A DNA stretch of 64,000 bases from Halorussus rarus (GTDB taxonomy: Archaea; Halobacteriota; Halobacteria; Halobacteriales; Haladaptataceae). Below are positions 41,101 through 50,703 of the stretch, piece by piece. A program made the position numbers and the translations under genes. The notes beneath the pieces were generated by a model, which was given only the letters and a program-made list of their open reading frames with translations, was not told the DNA's origin and searched no databases. The stretch's first letter is position 1, and each line of letters starts with the position of its first letter. The DNA is taken from assembly GCF_003369835.1 (NCBI RefSeq), contig NZ_QPMJ01000002.1:1488001-1552000 (forward strand). The letters run 5' to 3'.

Positions 41101-42266
41101 CCCGCGGCCTTGCCGGGCCGCTCGGTCTTGATCTGGGTCCCGGTCGCGAGGAAGTCGTCGACGAGGTGCATCGTCGCGGGGTGGACGCCCGCGGTCGCGA
41201 ACCCGTGGTTGCGCGCCCGACCGTAACGCAGGCGGAACCCGCCCGACTCGCTGGGGTGGCCGAAGACGGGGCGGCCCGCGATGAGGTCGCGGAGGAACTT
41301 GGTCGCCGGCTCGACCCGGGGCGGGCCGTCGACCGCCTCGAGTTCGTCGGCGGCGTCCTCCTCGGCCGCGTCCGCGTCGGCGTCCTCCTCGGCATCTCCG
41401 TCGTCGGCCTCCTCGTCGCCGTCCTTGCCGATAGTGCCGTCGATGAGGTCCTGGAGCCACGGCCAGTCGACCTCGTCGAGGTTCCGGGTGTAGCGCTGTA
41501 TCTTGGGCGCCTTGAGCGCGATGCCCTCCGCGAGGACCAGACACATGCCGCCGCGGGCGTTGTTGGTGTCGACCCGTTCGAGGTCGCGGAACCCCGAGAC
41601 CTCCTCGTCGCCCGTCGCCTCGCCGTCGAGCATGATGGGCATGTGCTCGGCGATGAACTTCGACTCCTTGTCCTTGGGCGAGTACTGGAGCCCCGTCTCC
41701 TTGTCGTAGAGGTTTATCTCCTCGGCGTAGCGCTCGATCTCGTCGTCGCGACCCTCGTACTCCTCGATACCGATGAGCGCGCGGGTGTAGTCCGCGACGA
41801 GGACCGACAGCGCCTGAGCGGTCCCGCCGGCCGACCGGATCGGCCCGGCGTAGTAGACGTTGACGAACTCGGTGCCGTCGTCGTTCTCCAGGATCTCGAC
41901 CCGGTCGATGCCCTCGATGGGGGCGGCGACCACGCCCTCGGTCAGCAGCGCGACCGCGGTCCGGACCGCGCCCTCGACCTTGCCGGCCCTGCTCTCGTAG
42001 TCGCCGACCCGGCCCTCCGCGAAGTCCTCGGCGAGCTCCAGGGCGGCCTCCTCCCTGCTCATCTCGCCCTCCAGTTCGCGGACGCGCTCGGCGACCCCGT
42101 CGATGCCGAGGATGTTCTCGACCCGGTCGGCCATGTCCTTGGCGACCGGAATCTCGACCTCGGGCTTGGGGTCGCCGCCGTTCGCACGGGCGTCGCGGGC
42201 GACCTCGAAGGCGTCGTCCAGGTCGGCTTCGAGGTCCTCGAAGTAGCGCTCGTCCTCCGCGCGCAT
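38172..42266 (-). CDS. polC: DNA polymerase D (Pol II) large subunit DP2 with mini-intein
   Basis: A 1364-residue precursor of the euryarchaeal replicative polymerase DP2, which pairs with the DP1 exonuclease subunit. Landmarks: N-terminal [57 protein letters not shown], zinc fingers ([24 protein letters not shown]), the active-site [20 protein letters not shown] and a C-terminal zinc motif with DP1-interacting tail. A 181-residue intein splits the active site (AKRRN/CDGDED). Without it the product is about 1183 residues. Start 42266 overlaps the stop of the PPC-domain gene by one base (TAATG). An acidic insertion lies near residues 280-310. Structured repeat C follows the stop. Confidence 0.95.
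   Translation of the reverse strand: [1364 protein letters not shown]
38925..39467 (-). other. Mini-intein in DNA polymerase D large subunit
   Basis: It begins with Cys ([17 protein letters not shown], block A), contains the block B pattern [18 protein letters not shown] with T-x-x-H, and ends [16 protein letters not shown] followed by the +1 Cys of the DP2 motif. At 181 residues it has only the splicing domain; no LAGLIDADG endonuclease is present. The usual penultimate His is replaced by Ala (TAN). Base composition is visibly richer in A/T than the surrounding extein. Insertion at this DP2 site is known from other archaea. Confidence 0.9.
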
Positions 42267-42685
42267 TATAGCCAGAGGTCGAGGTCGGTGGGTTCGTCGG
42301 GCTCGCGCACCAGTTCGTCCTCGAAGGACCGCACGTACAGCTCCCCGGCGAAGACGGTGGCGGCGTCGAGGTGGCCCGAGAGGGTCTGGCCGCTCTTGCG
42401 CGAGAGGACGGCGTGAGTGTGGGCGAACCGGTCGCCGTCCAGCCACGAAATGTTGCCCACGCAGGACGCGACCTCCAGCGGTTCGTCGAACTCGACCTCG
42501 CGGTACTCGAGTTCGTCCTGGTCGTAGTACCAGACGGTGGCGTCCTGTACCGCGCCCATGGCGAGGAACCAGGCCGCGTCGACGTCCTCCTCGGCGGCCA
42601 GCGATTCGATCTCCGCACGCCAGTCCTCGCCGTGGCCGAGTCGCGCTACGAACTCGCGATCCCCTGAGACCTCCCGATAGTTCAT
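42266..42685 (-). CDS. PPC (DUF296) domain protein
   Basis: A 139-residue protein of the PPC/DUF296 fold: MNYREVSGDREFVARLGHGE, DWRAEIESLAAEEDVDAAWF, then AMGAVQDATVWYYDQDELEY and the GNISWLDGDRFAHTHAVLSR strand with metal-type His-x-His. The C-terminal GELYVRSFEDELVREPDEPT is typical. Archaeal members are predicted DNA-binding or metal-binding trimers. The stop overlaps the polC start (TAATG), so translation is coupled and a tie to DNA replication is plausible, though unproven. Confidence 0.87.
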   Translation of the reverse strand: MNYREVSGDREFVARLGHGEDWRAEIESLAAEEDVDAAWFLAMGAVQDATVWYYDQDELEYREVEFDEPLEVASCVGNISWLDGDRFAHTHAVLSRKSGQTLSGHLDAATVFAGELYVRSFEDELVREPDEPTDLDLWL

Positions 42686-42785
42686 GTTCCGGGGAAGGAG
42701 GACCGTCGGCAAAAAGGTTCAGTATTGCCCCGCTACCGTCGGGCAGCGGGTCGTGTCGAGTCGACCGGAGGCCGGGCCGCGACCG

Positions 42786-42956
42786 CTACTGCCAGTCCTG
42801 GAGAGGTGCGCTCCCCGAGACGGGGACCGAGAGCCACGCGTCGTCGGCCGCCGTGTCTGCGATGATGAGCCGCTCCGTGCGACCGTCGTCGTCCAGCGAG
42901 GCCATGACCTCGCCCTGTGCGACCGAGTCCGACGGAGCAGCCGTATTCGGCGCCAT
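42786..42956 (-). CDS. Small acidic haloarchaeal protein (DUF7556-like)
   Basis: A 56-residue frame, too short for most gene finders: MAPNTAAPSDSVAQGEVMAS, then LDDDGRTERLIIADTAADDA and WLSVPVSGSAPLQDWQ. The pattern, with Asp-rich turns and short strands ending WLSVP, matches a small haloarchaeal family I recall as DUF7556; the label is tentative. Start 42956 lies about 25 bases after a TTTATCAA box on this strand, and a 12-base palindrome sits between box and start. Function unknown. Confidence 0.65.
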   Translation of the reverse strand: MAPNTAAPSDSVAQGEVMASLDDDGRTERLIIADTAADDAWLSVPVSGSAPLQDWQ

Positions 42957-42964
42957 ATGTGACA

Positions 42965-42976
42965 CGTGGTACCACG
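42965..42976. promoter_or_regulatory. 12-base palindrome before the small acidic protein gene
   Basis: CGTGGTACCACG, a perfect palindrome, lies between a TATA-like TTTATCAA (42979-42986 on the minus strand) and the start codon at 42956. This fits an operator. The regulator is unknown. Upstream (42990-43213) I see nothing else besides an A/T-rich stretch. Confidence 0.4.
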
Positions 42977-43216
42977 GGTTGATAAACGCACCGATACGTC
43001 AGACCTGCGTCGGAAACCGACGCGTTCATATATGCGATTCGGTACCGCATTTCAGTCCGTCCGGAACGCCGTCACATTACGGTCGGGCCGTCGCGACCGT
43101 TGTTTCCGGATACGCGTCGGATACGAAGCGCGAAAATCAGACAGATGGCGGTAAAGCAGCCCATATAGGAGACGATTCGAGGGTTGTGGAACCCTTTCTC
43201 GAAGTAATAAACGGTA

Positions 43217-43224
43217 ACTTTATC
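43217..43224 (+). promoter_or_regulatory. TATA-like box of the peptide/nickel ABC operon
   Basis: ACTTTATC, about 27-30 bases before ATG 43251, which is therefore preferred over the in-frame ATG 43239, only 15 bases from this box. Confidence 0.5.
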
Positions 43225-43250
43225 CGGGGCGCTTTGCAATGAGCGGTTGG

Positions 43251-45065
43251 ATGACAGATACTGACAGCGTTAGCCGCCGCCGCTTCCTGCAGGCGACGGG
43301 CGGTGCGGCATCAGCGGTAGCTCTAGCTGGTTGTACCGGCGGAGACGGCAGCGACTCCGAGGGGACGACGACCGACGGCTCCGGTGACAGCGGCGAGGGA
43401 CGCAACCTCAAGGTCACGTGGCGGCCGCTCGACACGCTCGACCCCATCGCGTCGACCGACTCGGCGTCCGGGTGGGTCATCCAGCAGGTCAACGACACGC
43501 TGGCAAACTACAAGGAGGGGACCGTCGAGATCGAGAGCCGGCTCGCGACCGACTGGTCCATCGAGAACAACACGAAGTACACGTTCACGCTCGCGGAGAA
43601 CGCCAAGTTCCACAACGGCGAGGACGTCACGGCCGACGACGTCGTCTACTCGCTCGAGCGACTGGCCGGGTCGCCGAGCTCCCGGCGGGCGTCGTTCATC
43701 CTCAGCGACCTCGGCGTCAAGCACGAGACCCGGACGGTCACCAAGGACGGCGAGCAGGTCGAGGAGTACAAGCCCGGCACGCTCGCGGTGAACGCCGAGG
43801 ACGAGCACACGGTGTCCATCGAGCTCGAGGAGCCGTTCCACGCGAGCCTCCCGATGCTGGCGTACACCTCGTTCGCGGTGATCCCGGAGGGCATCATCGG
43901 CGACGTCGGCGACTACGAGGGCCAGATGAGTCAGAAGAAGTTCGCGAAGGAGCCCGTCGGCGCCGGGCCGTTCGAGTTCGACCACTGGAAGCAGGACACC
44001 GAGGCCGTCGTCACGCGGTTCGAGGACTACCACGGGAAGGTTCCCGAGGTCGCGGGCGTCCACTGGCGGCTCATGTCGGACGACACGGCCCGGTACACCT
44101 ACCAGATGAACAAGAACGCCGACATCTTCAACATCCCCACCTCGAAGTTCGACCCGAGCATGGTCTCGGTCGAGGAGACCGACGACATGGGGCGCAAGCA
44201 CGGCACCTACGGCCCCGTGCGGAACGGCGAGACCGTCAACTTCGGCCGGGTCGGGACCATCAGCAACCACTACGTCGGCTTCAACTGCGAGAAGGTCGAC
44301 AAGAAGGTCCGCAAGGCGTTCGCCTACGCGCTCAACCAGGAGACGGTGGCCAACACCATCTTCAAGGGCCGCTCGAAGCCCGCCCAGCACTTCACGCCGC
44401 CCGCCATCTTCCCCGGCGGCGCCAGCGGCTACGAGGAGCACGCCAAGGACTACCCCTACGGCAGCGACGAGCTCAGGCTCCAGAAGGCCAAGGAGCTGAT
44501 GAAGGAGGCCGGCTACGGGAAGAACAACAAGCTCGACATCACGCTGACCACCTACGACGCGAACGTCTACATCGAGATCTCGAATCTCCTCCGGGACAAG
44601 CTCGCGAGCGCGTACATGAACATCTCGGTCGAGCCCGTGCAGTTCCCCACGCTGGTCAACCGCGGCCGGAACGGGAAGCTCGAGGCGTACACGCTCGGGT
44701 GGCTCATGGACTACCCCGCGCCGGACAACTTCCTGAAGCTGCTGTACCCGCCCAAGACCGACACCTCGAAGAAGGGGATGGCGTCGTACGTCAACTGGTC
44801 GGGCACCGAGGCCGCCGAGAAGGCGACCCAGGCGTGGGAGAAGATCCAGGCCAACACCAAGCCCACCGAGGCGGCCCAGAAGGCCCGCAACGAGGCGTAC
44901 CTGGCGATGGAGGAGGCCAACTGGGAGGACGCGGTGATGATTCCGCTGGACCACCCGTACGAGGACCGGATGTCGTACGACTGGGTCGACGTGCCGATGT
45001 TCGGCGGCGGCGGACGCTCGCGCCAGATGCTGAACACCGCGAAGTTCACCGGCAAGCGCAACTGA
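43251..45065 (+). CDS. ABC transporter substrate-binding lipoprotein, SBP_bac_5 family
   Basis: A 604-residue exported protein. The Tat signal (SRRRFLQATGGAASAVA) and lipobox LAGC lead to a Ser/Asp/Thr-rich linker. The mature part is a family 5 binding protein: NLKVTWRPLDTLDPIASTDS, LAENAKFHNGEDVTADDVVY, LEEPFHASLPMLAYTSFAVI, FNCEKVDKKVRKAFAYALNQ and MIPLDHPYEDRMSYDWVDVP. Ligands in this family include oligopeptides, nickel complexes and sugars. It is the first gene of a five-gene operon with two permeases and two ATPases. Start 43251 is preferred on promoter spacing; 43239 is an alternative adding four residues. Confidence 0.9.
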   Translation: MTDTDSVSRRRFLQATGGAASAVALAGCTGGDGSDSEGTTTDGSGDSGEGRNLKVTWRPLDTLDPIASTDSASGWVIQQVNDTLANYKEGTVEIESRLATDWSIENNTKYTFTLAENAKFHNGEDVTADDVVYSLERLAGSPSSRRASFILSDLGVKHETRTVTKDGEQVEEYKPGTLAVNAEDEHTVSIELEEPFHASLPMLAYTSFAVIPEGIIGDVGDYEGQMSQKKFAKEPVGAGPFEFDHWKQDTEAVVTRFEDYHGKVPEVAGVHWRLMSDDTARYTYQMNKNADIFNIPTSKFDPSMVSVEETDDMGRKHGTYGPVRNGETVNFGRVGTISNHYVGFNCEKVDKKVRKAFAYALNQETVANTIFKGRSKPAQHFTPPAIFPGGASGYEEHAKDYPYGSDELRLQKAKELMKEAGYGKNNKLDITLTTYDANVYIEISNLLRDKLASAYMNISVEPVQFPTLVNRGRNGKLEAYTLGWLMDYPAPDNFLKLLYPPKTDTSKKGMASYVNWSGTEAAEKATQAWEKIQANTKPTEAAQKARNEAYLAMEEANWEDAVMIPLDHPYEDRMSYDWVDVPMFGGGGRSRQMLNTAKFTGKRN

Positions 45066-45071
45066 CCGCGG

Positions 45072-45093
45072 ACGCCGTCGGCGGTATTTTTTC
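45072..45093 (+). terminator. Possible partial terminator after the binding-protein gene
   Basis: A short hairpin (CGCC-gtc-GGCG) followed by a run of six T (45087-45092) lies just behind the stop codon. As the permease genes follow on the same strand after about 200 bases, it may act as an attenuator, giving more binding protein than permease. Confidence 0.4.
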
Positions 45094-45276
45094 TGAGACG
45101 ATGAACAGTTATGATTACTAGATTTGGGTATAGACAGGTTGAGCCGTCTGAGATGGGCGGTTGGGGGAAAACACAAGACCTAATGAGACGACTGTCAAAA
45201 TAGCGGTCATGTGCGCGGTCCAGTTTGGGTACGTTCAACACGACAGGAGTAGCCGTATCTGCGGCGGTGGTTCGCC

Positions 45277-46293
45277 GTGAGCAGGTGGCAGTACTTCGCG
45301 AAGCGGGTACTGCTCTCGGTTCCGGTGTTGCTGTTCGGGGCGTCGATCACGTTCCTCGTGATCCGAGCGGGACCCCTCGACCCGGTGTCCGCGATACTGG
45401 GACCGCAGGGGAACCCGCAGGCCTACCAGACGATCCGACGCCAGCTCGGGCTGAACCAGCCGCTCTGGCAGCAGTACATCGACTACATGATCAACATGTT
45501 CACCTTCGACCTGGGCGAGTCGTGGGTAATCAGCCCCGACACCAGCGTCTACTCGCTGGTGACCAGCTACGCGCCCCGGACCATCTGGCTGGGGTTCTGG
45601 TCGGTGCTCATCGCCATCTTCATCGGCATCCCGCTGGGGTTCTACGCGGGGCTCAACCCCAACACGTTCAGCGACTACGTGGCGTCGTTCGGCGGCATCG
45701 TCTGGCGCGCCATGCCGAACTTCTGGCTGGCGGTCATCCTGATGAGCGTCCTCTCGCAGTCGGGCGACTTCATGTTCGGATTCGACTGGGAGAACTGGCT
45801 GTACTCGACGAACGTGACGGGCCCGCCGCCGCTGGGCAACCTCACGTCGTTCGAGGGGTTCGTCACGGCGCTCAAGAAGATCGCCCCGGCCGCGCTCGTG
45901 CTGGGGTCTGCGTCGATGGGCAACGAGATGCGCATCGGTCGGACCGCCGTGCTGGAGACGGTCAACTCGAACTTCATCGAGACGGCGAAGGCCAAGGGCG
46001 TCCCGCCCCGGTCGCTCGTCTGGAAGCACATCTTCCGGAACGCGCTCATCCCGCTGGTGCCGATCATCACGGGCGAGGCGTTCATCCTCATCGGCGGGTC
46101 GGTGCTGGTCGAGACGGTGTTCGACATCAGCGGCATCGGGTTCCTGTTCTTCCAGGCGGTCAAGAACGGCGACATGCCGCTGGTGGGATCGCTGATGTTC
46201 ATCTTCATCCTGCTGGTGGTCCTCATCAACATCATCCAGGACGCGCTGTACACGATAATCGACCCGCGGGTCGGCTACGACGGAGGTGCCTGA
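45277..46293 (+). CDS. Peptide/nickel-type ABC transporter permease 1 (DppB-like)
   Basis: A 338-residue permease with about six membrane helices. Family marks: FAKRVLLSVPVLLFGASITF, the LGLNQPLWQQYIDYMINMFT segment, FDLGESW, and the coupling helix region IETAKAKGVPPRSLVWKHIF with RNALIPLVPIITGE. The GTG start at 45277 gives the usual short N-terminus. A periplasmic-side loop around GFDWENWLYSTN is longer than in bacterial DppB. The gene is followed one base later by the second permease gene (TGA-C-ATG). Confidence 0.92.
   Translation: MSRWQYFAKRVLLSVPVLLFGASITFLVIRAGPLDPVSAILGPQGNPQAYQTIRRQLGLNQPLWQQYIDYMINMFTFDLGESWVISPDTSVYSLVTSYAPRTIWLGFWSVLIAIFIGIPLGFYAGLNPNTFSDYVASFGGIVWRAMPNFWLAVILMSVLSQSGDFMFGFDWENWLYSTNVTGPPPLGNLTSFEGFVTALKKIAPAALVLGSASMGNEMRIGRTAVLETVNSNFIETAKAKGVPPRSLVWKHIFRNALIPLVPIITGEAFILIGGSVLVETVFDISGIGFLFFQAVKNGDMPLVGSLMFIFILLVVLINIIQDALYTIIDPRVGYDGGA
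46282..46287 (+). promoter_or_regulatory. Ribosome-binding site of the second permease gene
   Basis: GGAGGT lies seven bases before ATG 46295, inside the last codons of the first permease gene. It fixes the start at ATG 46295 rather than the in-frame GTG at 46286. Confidence 0.65.
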
Positions 46294-46294
46294 C

Positions 46295-47692
46295 ATGAGC
46301 GCAGACCAGGACCGAGAGGACGTCTCGATTCTCGAACGCATCCGGGAGAACCCCGGGCCAGCGATGGGGTGGCTCGCCGGCGCGCTGGTGCTGTTCGCGC
46401 TCGAAGCCGGCGCAGTCGTCCACTTCGTGACCAGCCTGGTGGGGTCGCCGGTCGACCTGCCGACGCTGCTCACCCGCGACCTCATCCCGAACAACGGGTA
46501 CGTGACGCCGGGCGGAGCGTGGCAGGAGACGTTCCTGAACCTGCCCGCCGCCTACGCGTGGGCGATCCGGGTCGTGCTCGTCTACGTCTACGCGTTCGTG
46601 TGTATGGTGTGGCTCTGGCGGGGCTACGAGATCTTCCGGGAGCACTACCGCTACGCCGACTGGACGCCCCGCGACGACATGGTGGACCGACTCAGGGGCC
46701 ACCGCTGGGGCCAGTTCGGCGCGGTCATCGTGTTCGCGTTCGTCGTGATGGCGATGTTCGCGCCCGCTCTCGGGCCGACCACCGTCGAGCGGACCATCTC
46801 GAACCCGTACTCCCACTACATCGAGTACTACAACGACCAGGGCCAGCTCGAGAACGTCACGGTCGGGTCGGCCAACCTTGGGGCGCGCTCGCAGGGGACC
46901 CCGGACCAGAACGTCGGCCCGATGCAGTACGACCAGTACGGCCGGTGGCACCCGTTCGGGACGTTACCCAGCGGGAAGGACATGTTCACCTTCATGGCGG
47001 CCGGGGCGAGGATATCGCTGTTCATCGGGCTGACGTCCATCCTCGTCAGCGGGTTCGTCGCCGTCTCGTTCGCGCTGGTGACCGCCTACTACAAGGGGCT
47101 GGTCGACCTCCTGGTGGTCATCCTCGGCGACTCGATCATGTCGCTGCCGAGCCTGCTGTTCGTGATGCTGTTGTCGGTGGTGCTCGGCGGGACGTGGCTG
47201 GCCGAGATATACAGCGGCGGCTTCCTGCTGGCGGTCATCTTCGCGATAACCGGGTGGCCGTTCCTCTGGCGGTCGGTCCGCGGCCCGGCGATGCAGATCG
47301 CCGAGCAGGAGTGGATCGACGCCGCCAAGAGCTTCGGCCAGCGGCCCCGGGTGACGATGCAGAAGCACATGGCGCCGTACATCCTGGGCTACCTGCTGGT
47401 GTACGCCTCGATGCGGCTGGGCGGCATCATCATCGCGGTCGCGGGTCTGTCGTTCCTCGGGCTGGGCATCAACCCGCCCACGCCAGAGTGGGGCCGCGCG
47501 GTCAACATCGGCCAGGGGTACGTCACCACGGCGTCGTGGCACATCTCGTTCATCCCCGGCGTGCTCATCGTGCTGGTCGTGACCGCGTTCAACGCGCTGG
47601 GCGACGGCATCCGCGACGCCGTCGACCCGCAGAGCGAGGGCAGCGAAGGCGAGGGCGCTGAAGCCGCCGCGGCCGGCGGAGGTGGTGCCTGA
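46295..47692 (+). CDS. Peptide/nickel-type ABC transporter permease 2 (DppC-like)
   Basis: A 465-residue permease, clearly longer than the roughly 300 residues of bacterial DppC. The extra N-terminal part (about residues 1-140) adds two or three membrane helices before the usual start around [20 protein letters not shown]. The core has [20 protein letters not shown], the coupling helix [20 protein letters not shown] and [20 protein letters not shown]. It ends with a charged Gly/Ala-rich tail. The stop overlaps the next start by one base (TGATG). Confidence 0.91.
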   Translation: MSADQDREDVSILERIRENPGPAMGWLAGALVLFALEAGAVVHFVTSLVGSPVDLPTLLTRDLIPNNGYVTPGGAWQETFLNLPAAYAWAIRVVLVYVYAFVCMVWLWRGYEIFREHYRYADWTPRDDMVDRLRGHRWGQFGAVIVFAFVVMAMFAPALGPTTVERTISNPYSHYIEYYNDQGQLENVTVGSANLGARSQGTPDQNVGPMQYDQYGRWHPFGTLPSGKDMFTFMAAGARISLFIGLTSILVSGFVAVSFALVTAYYKGLVDLLVVILGDSIMSLPSLLFVMLLSVVLGGTWLAEIYSGGFLLAVIFAITGWPFLWRSVRGPAMQIAEQEWIDAAKSFGQRPRVTMQKHMAPYILGYLLVYASMRLGGIIIAVAGLSFLGLGINPPTPEWGRAVNIGQGYVTTASWHISFIPGVLIVLVVTAFNALGDGIRDAVDPQSEGSEGEGAEAAAAGGGGA

Positions 47693-48770
47693 TGGCACAG
47701 CGCGAGACCGCCGCGACCCGCGGCGAGGAGCGAGCGCTGCTGTCGGTGGAGAACCTCCAGACCGCCTTCTTCACGGACAAGGAGGTCATCCGGGCGGTCG
47801 ACGGCGTGAGCTTCGACATCCACGAGGGCGAGACCGTCGGCATCGTCGGCGAGTCCGGGTCGGGCAAGAGCGTCACCGCCCGGTCGATCATGGGACTGGT
47901 CGACACGCCCGGTCGGGTGCTGGAGGGCAGCAGCATCCAGTTCGACGGCGAGGAGCTGACCGACAAGTCCGAGAGCGAGTACCGGGCGCTCCGCGGGAGC
48001 GACATCGCGATGGTGTTCCAGGACCCGCTGACCTCGCTCAATCCGGTGTACACGGTTGGCAACCAGATCAAGGAGGCGCTCCGGCTCCACCAGGACATGC
48101 GGGGCGCGGCCGCCACCGAGGAGGCCATCGACCTGCTCGAGGCGGTCGGCATCCCCGACGCCTCCCGGCGGGTCAGGGAGTACCCCCACGAGTTCTCGGG
48201 CGGGATGCGCCAGCGCGCGGTCATCGCGATGGCGCTGGCCTGCGACCCGGAGCTGCTGATCTGCGACGAGCCGACCACCGCGCTCGACGTCACCATCCAG
48301 GCCCAGATCCTGGAACTGCTCGACGACCTGCAGGCCGAGCGGGACCTCGCCATCATGTTCATCACCCACGACATGGGCGTCATCGCCGAGGTCTCCGACC
48401 GCGTGAACGTGATGTACGCCGGCGAGATCGTCGAGAGCGCGCCGGTCGAGGAGCTGTTCGAGAACCCCCGGCACCCCTACACCCGGGGCCTGCTCAAATC
48501 GATCCCGGGCAACCAGCCCGGCGCCGACCGGCTCTCGACCATCGAGGGCGACGTGCCCACGCCGAACGAGCCGGCGACCTACTGCCGGTTCGAGCCCCGG
48601 TGCCCCGAGGCGTTCGAGGACTGCACCCGGGTCCACCCGGCGTCGGTCGAGGTCAACGACGACGCCGAGGACCACACAGCGGCGTGCCTGCTGTACCCCG
48701 AGGACGCCACCCAGGCGGAGGCGGTCGAACTCCACGAACAGCGCGAGAGCCAGCGCGAGGTGAGCGAACG

Positions 48771-48774
<4 letters not shown>
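47692..48774 (+). CDS. Peptide/nickel-type ABC transporter ATPase 1 (DppD-like)
   Basis: A 360-residue ABC ATPase with Walker [12 protein letters not shown]-loop [12 protein letters not shown], signature [20 protein letters not shown], Walker [15 protein letters not shown] and the switch His in ITHDMGV. The C-terminal oligopeptide/dipeptide extension ([20 protein letters not shown]) carries the three Cys that bind a 4Fe-4S cluster in this subfamily. It overlaps the second ATPase gene by four bases (ATGA). Confidence 0.93.
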
Positions 48775-50102
<1,328 letters not shown>

Positions 50103-50130
50103 ATGTGCCAGCGGGCCAATCGACCGATAG

Positions 50131-50613
50131 ATGTCGTCAACTGAGCGGTCCGCGACGTCCGGGGCCTCCCGGCGGGTCCGGCAGGCGGTCGACGCCGCGG
50201 TGTACGCGCTCGCGGTCGCCGCGGTGGTGTTCGTCGTCGGCGCGATACTCGGATTCGTCGTCGGCGGCGGGCTCGTGACCGCGAAGTACGTGATGTTCGT
50301 CGTCGGCCTGCTCGCGTTCGGCTACGGCACGCTCCAGCTCCGGCCCGACCCGCCGTGGAGCACCGAGGAGGGCGAGGAGGGCGAGATCAAGATCGTCAAG
50401 GAGGAGCGGCCGTCGGGCACCGTGGTCAACAGCCGGGAGGAGACCGCGTTCCAGGCGGCGGTCCAGCGGATTCCGCCGCTACCGTGGTACTCGCTCCCGC
50501 CGGACGAGCGCATCTCGGTGGCGTTCAAGATCTTCCTGGCCGGGCTGGCGACGCTCGGGTGGTCGTTCGCGATGGAGGCGGTGTTCGGCGTCGTCGCGGC
50601 GGGCGCGGCGTGA
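50131..50613 (+). CDS. Two-to-three-helix membrane protein, function unknown
   Basis: A 160-residue protein: short polar N-terminus, two membrane helices (about residues 24-48 and 50-70), a cytosolic acidic stretch (EEGEEGEIKIVKEERPSG) and a third helix near the C-terminus (IFLAGLATLGWSFAMEAVFG). The PPLPWYSLPPDERISVAFKI motif looks conserved. It matches a haloarchaeal family of unknown role (DUF7555 as I recall; tentative). It starts 28 bases after the ABC operon and may be read through from it. Confidence 0.75.
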   Translation: MSSTERSATSGASRRVRQAVDAAVYALAVAAVVFVVGAILGFVVGGGLVTAKYVMFVVGLLAFGYGTLQLRPDPPWSTEEGEEGEIKIVKEERPSGTVVNSREETAFQAAVQRIPPLPWYSLPPDERISVAFKIFLAGLATLGWSFAMEAVFGVVAAGAA

Positions 50614-50703
50614 CGGGCGGGCCGGCGTCGCCCCTCACCCGATAACGGGCTCTTGCCCACCCAAGCAACAGGCTTTACCATCAGAAGGCCGTCAGACGGA
50701 CAC

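Noticed and set aside
39421-42618. A very long open frame on the minus strand overlapping polC in another frame, and similar long frames opposite hef, glyS and the ABC operon
   Set aside because: Arg/Pro/Gly/Ala-rich products without domains; typical shadow frames caused by high GC3. The true frames have clear family motifs.
46286-46294. GTG 46286 as start of the second permease
   Set aside because: It lies within the ribosome-binding site; ATG 46295 has proper spacing from GGAGGT.
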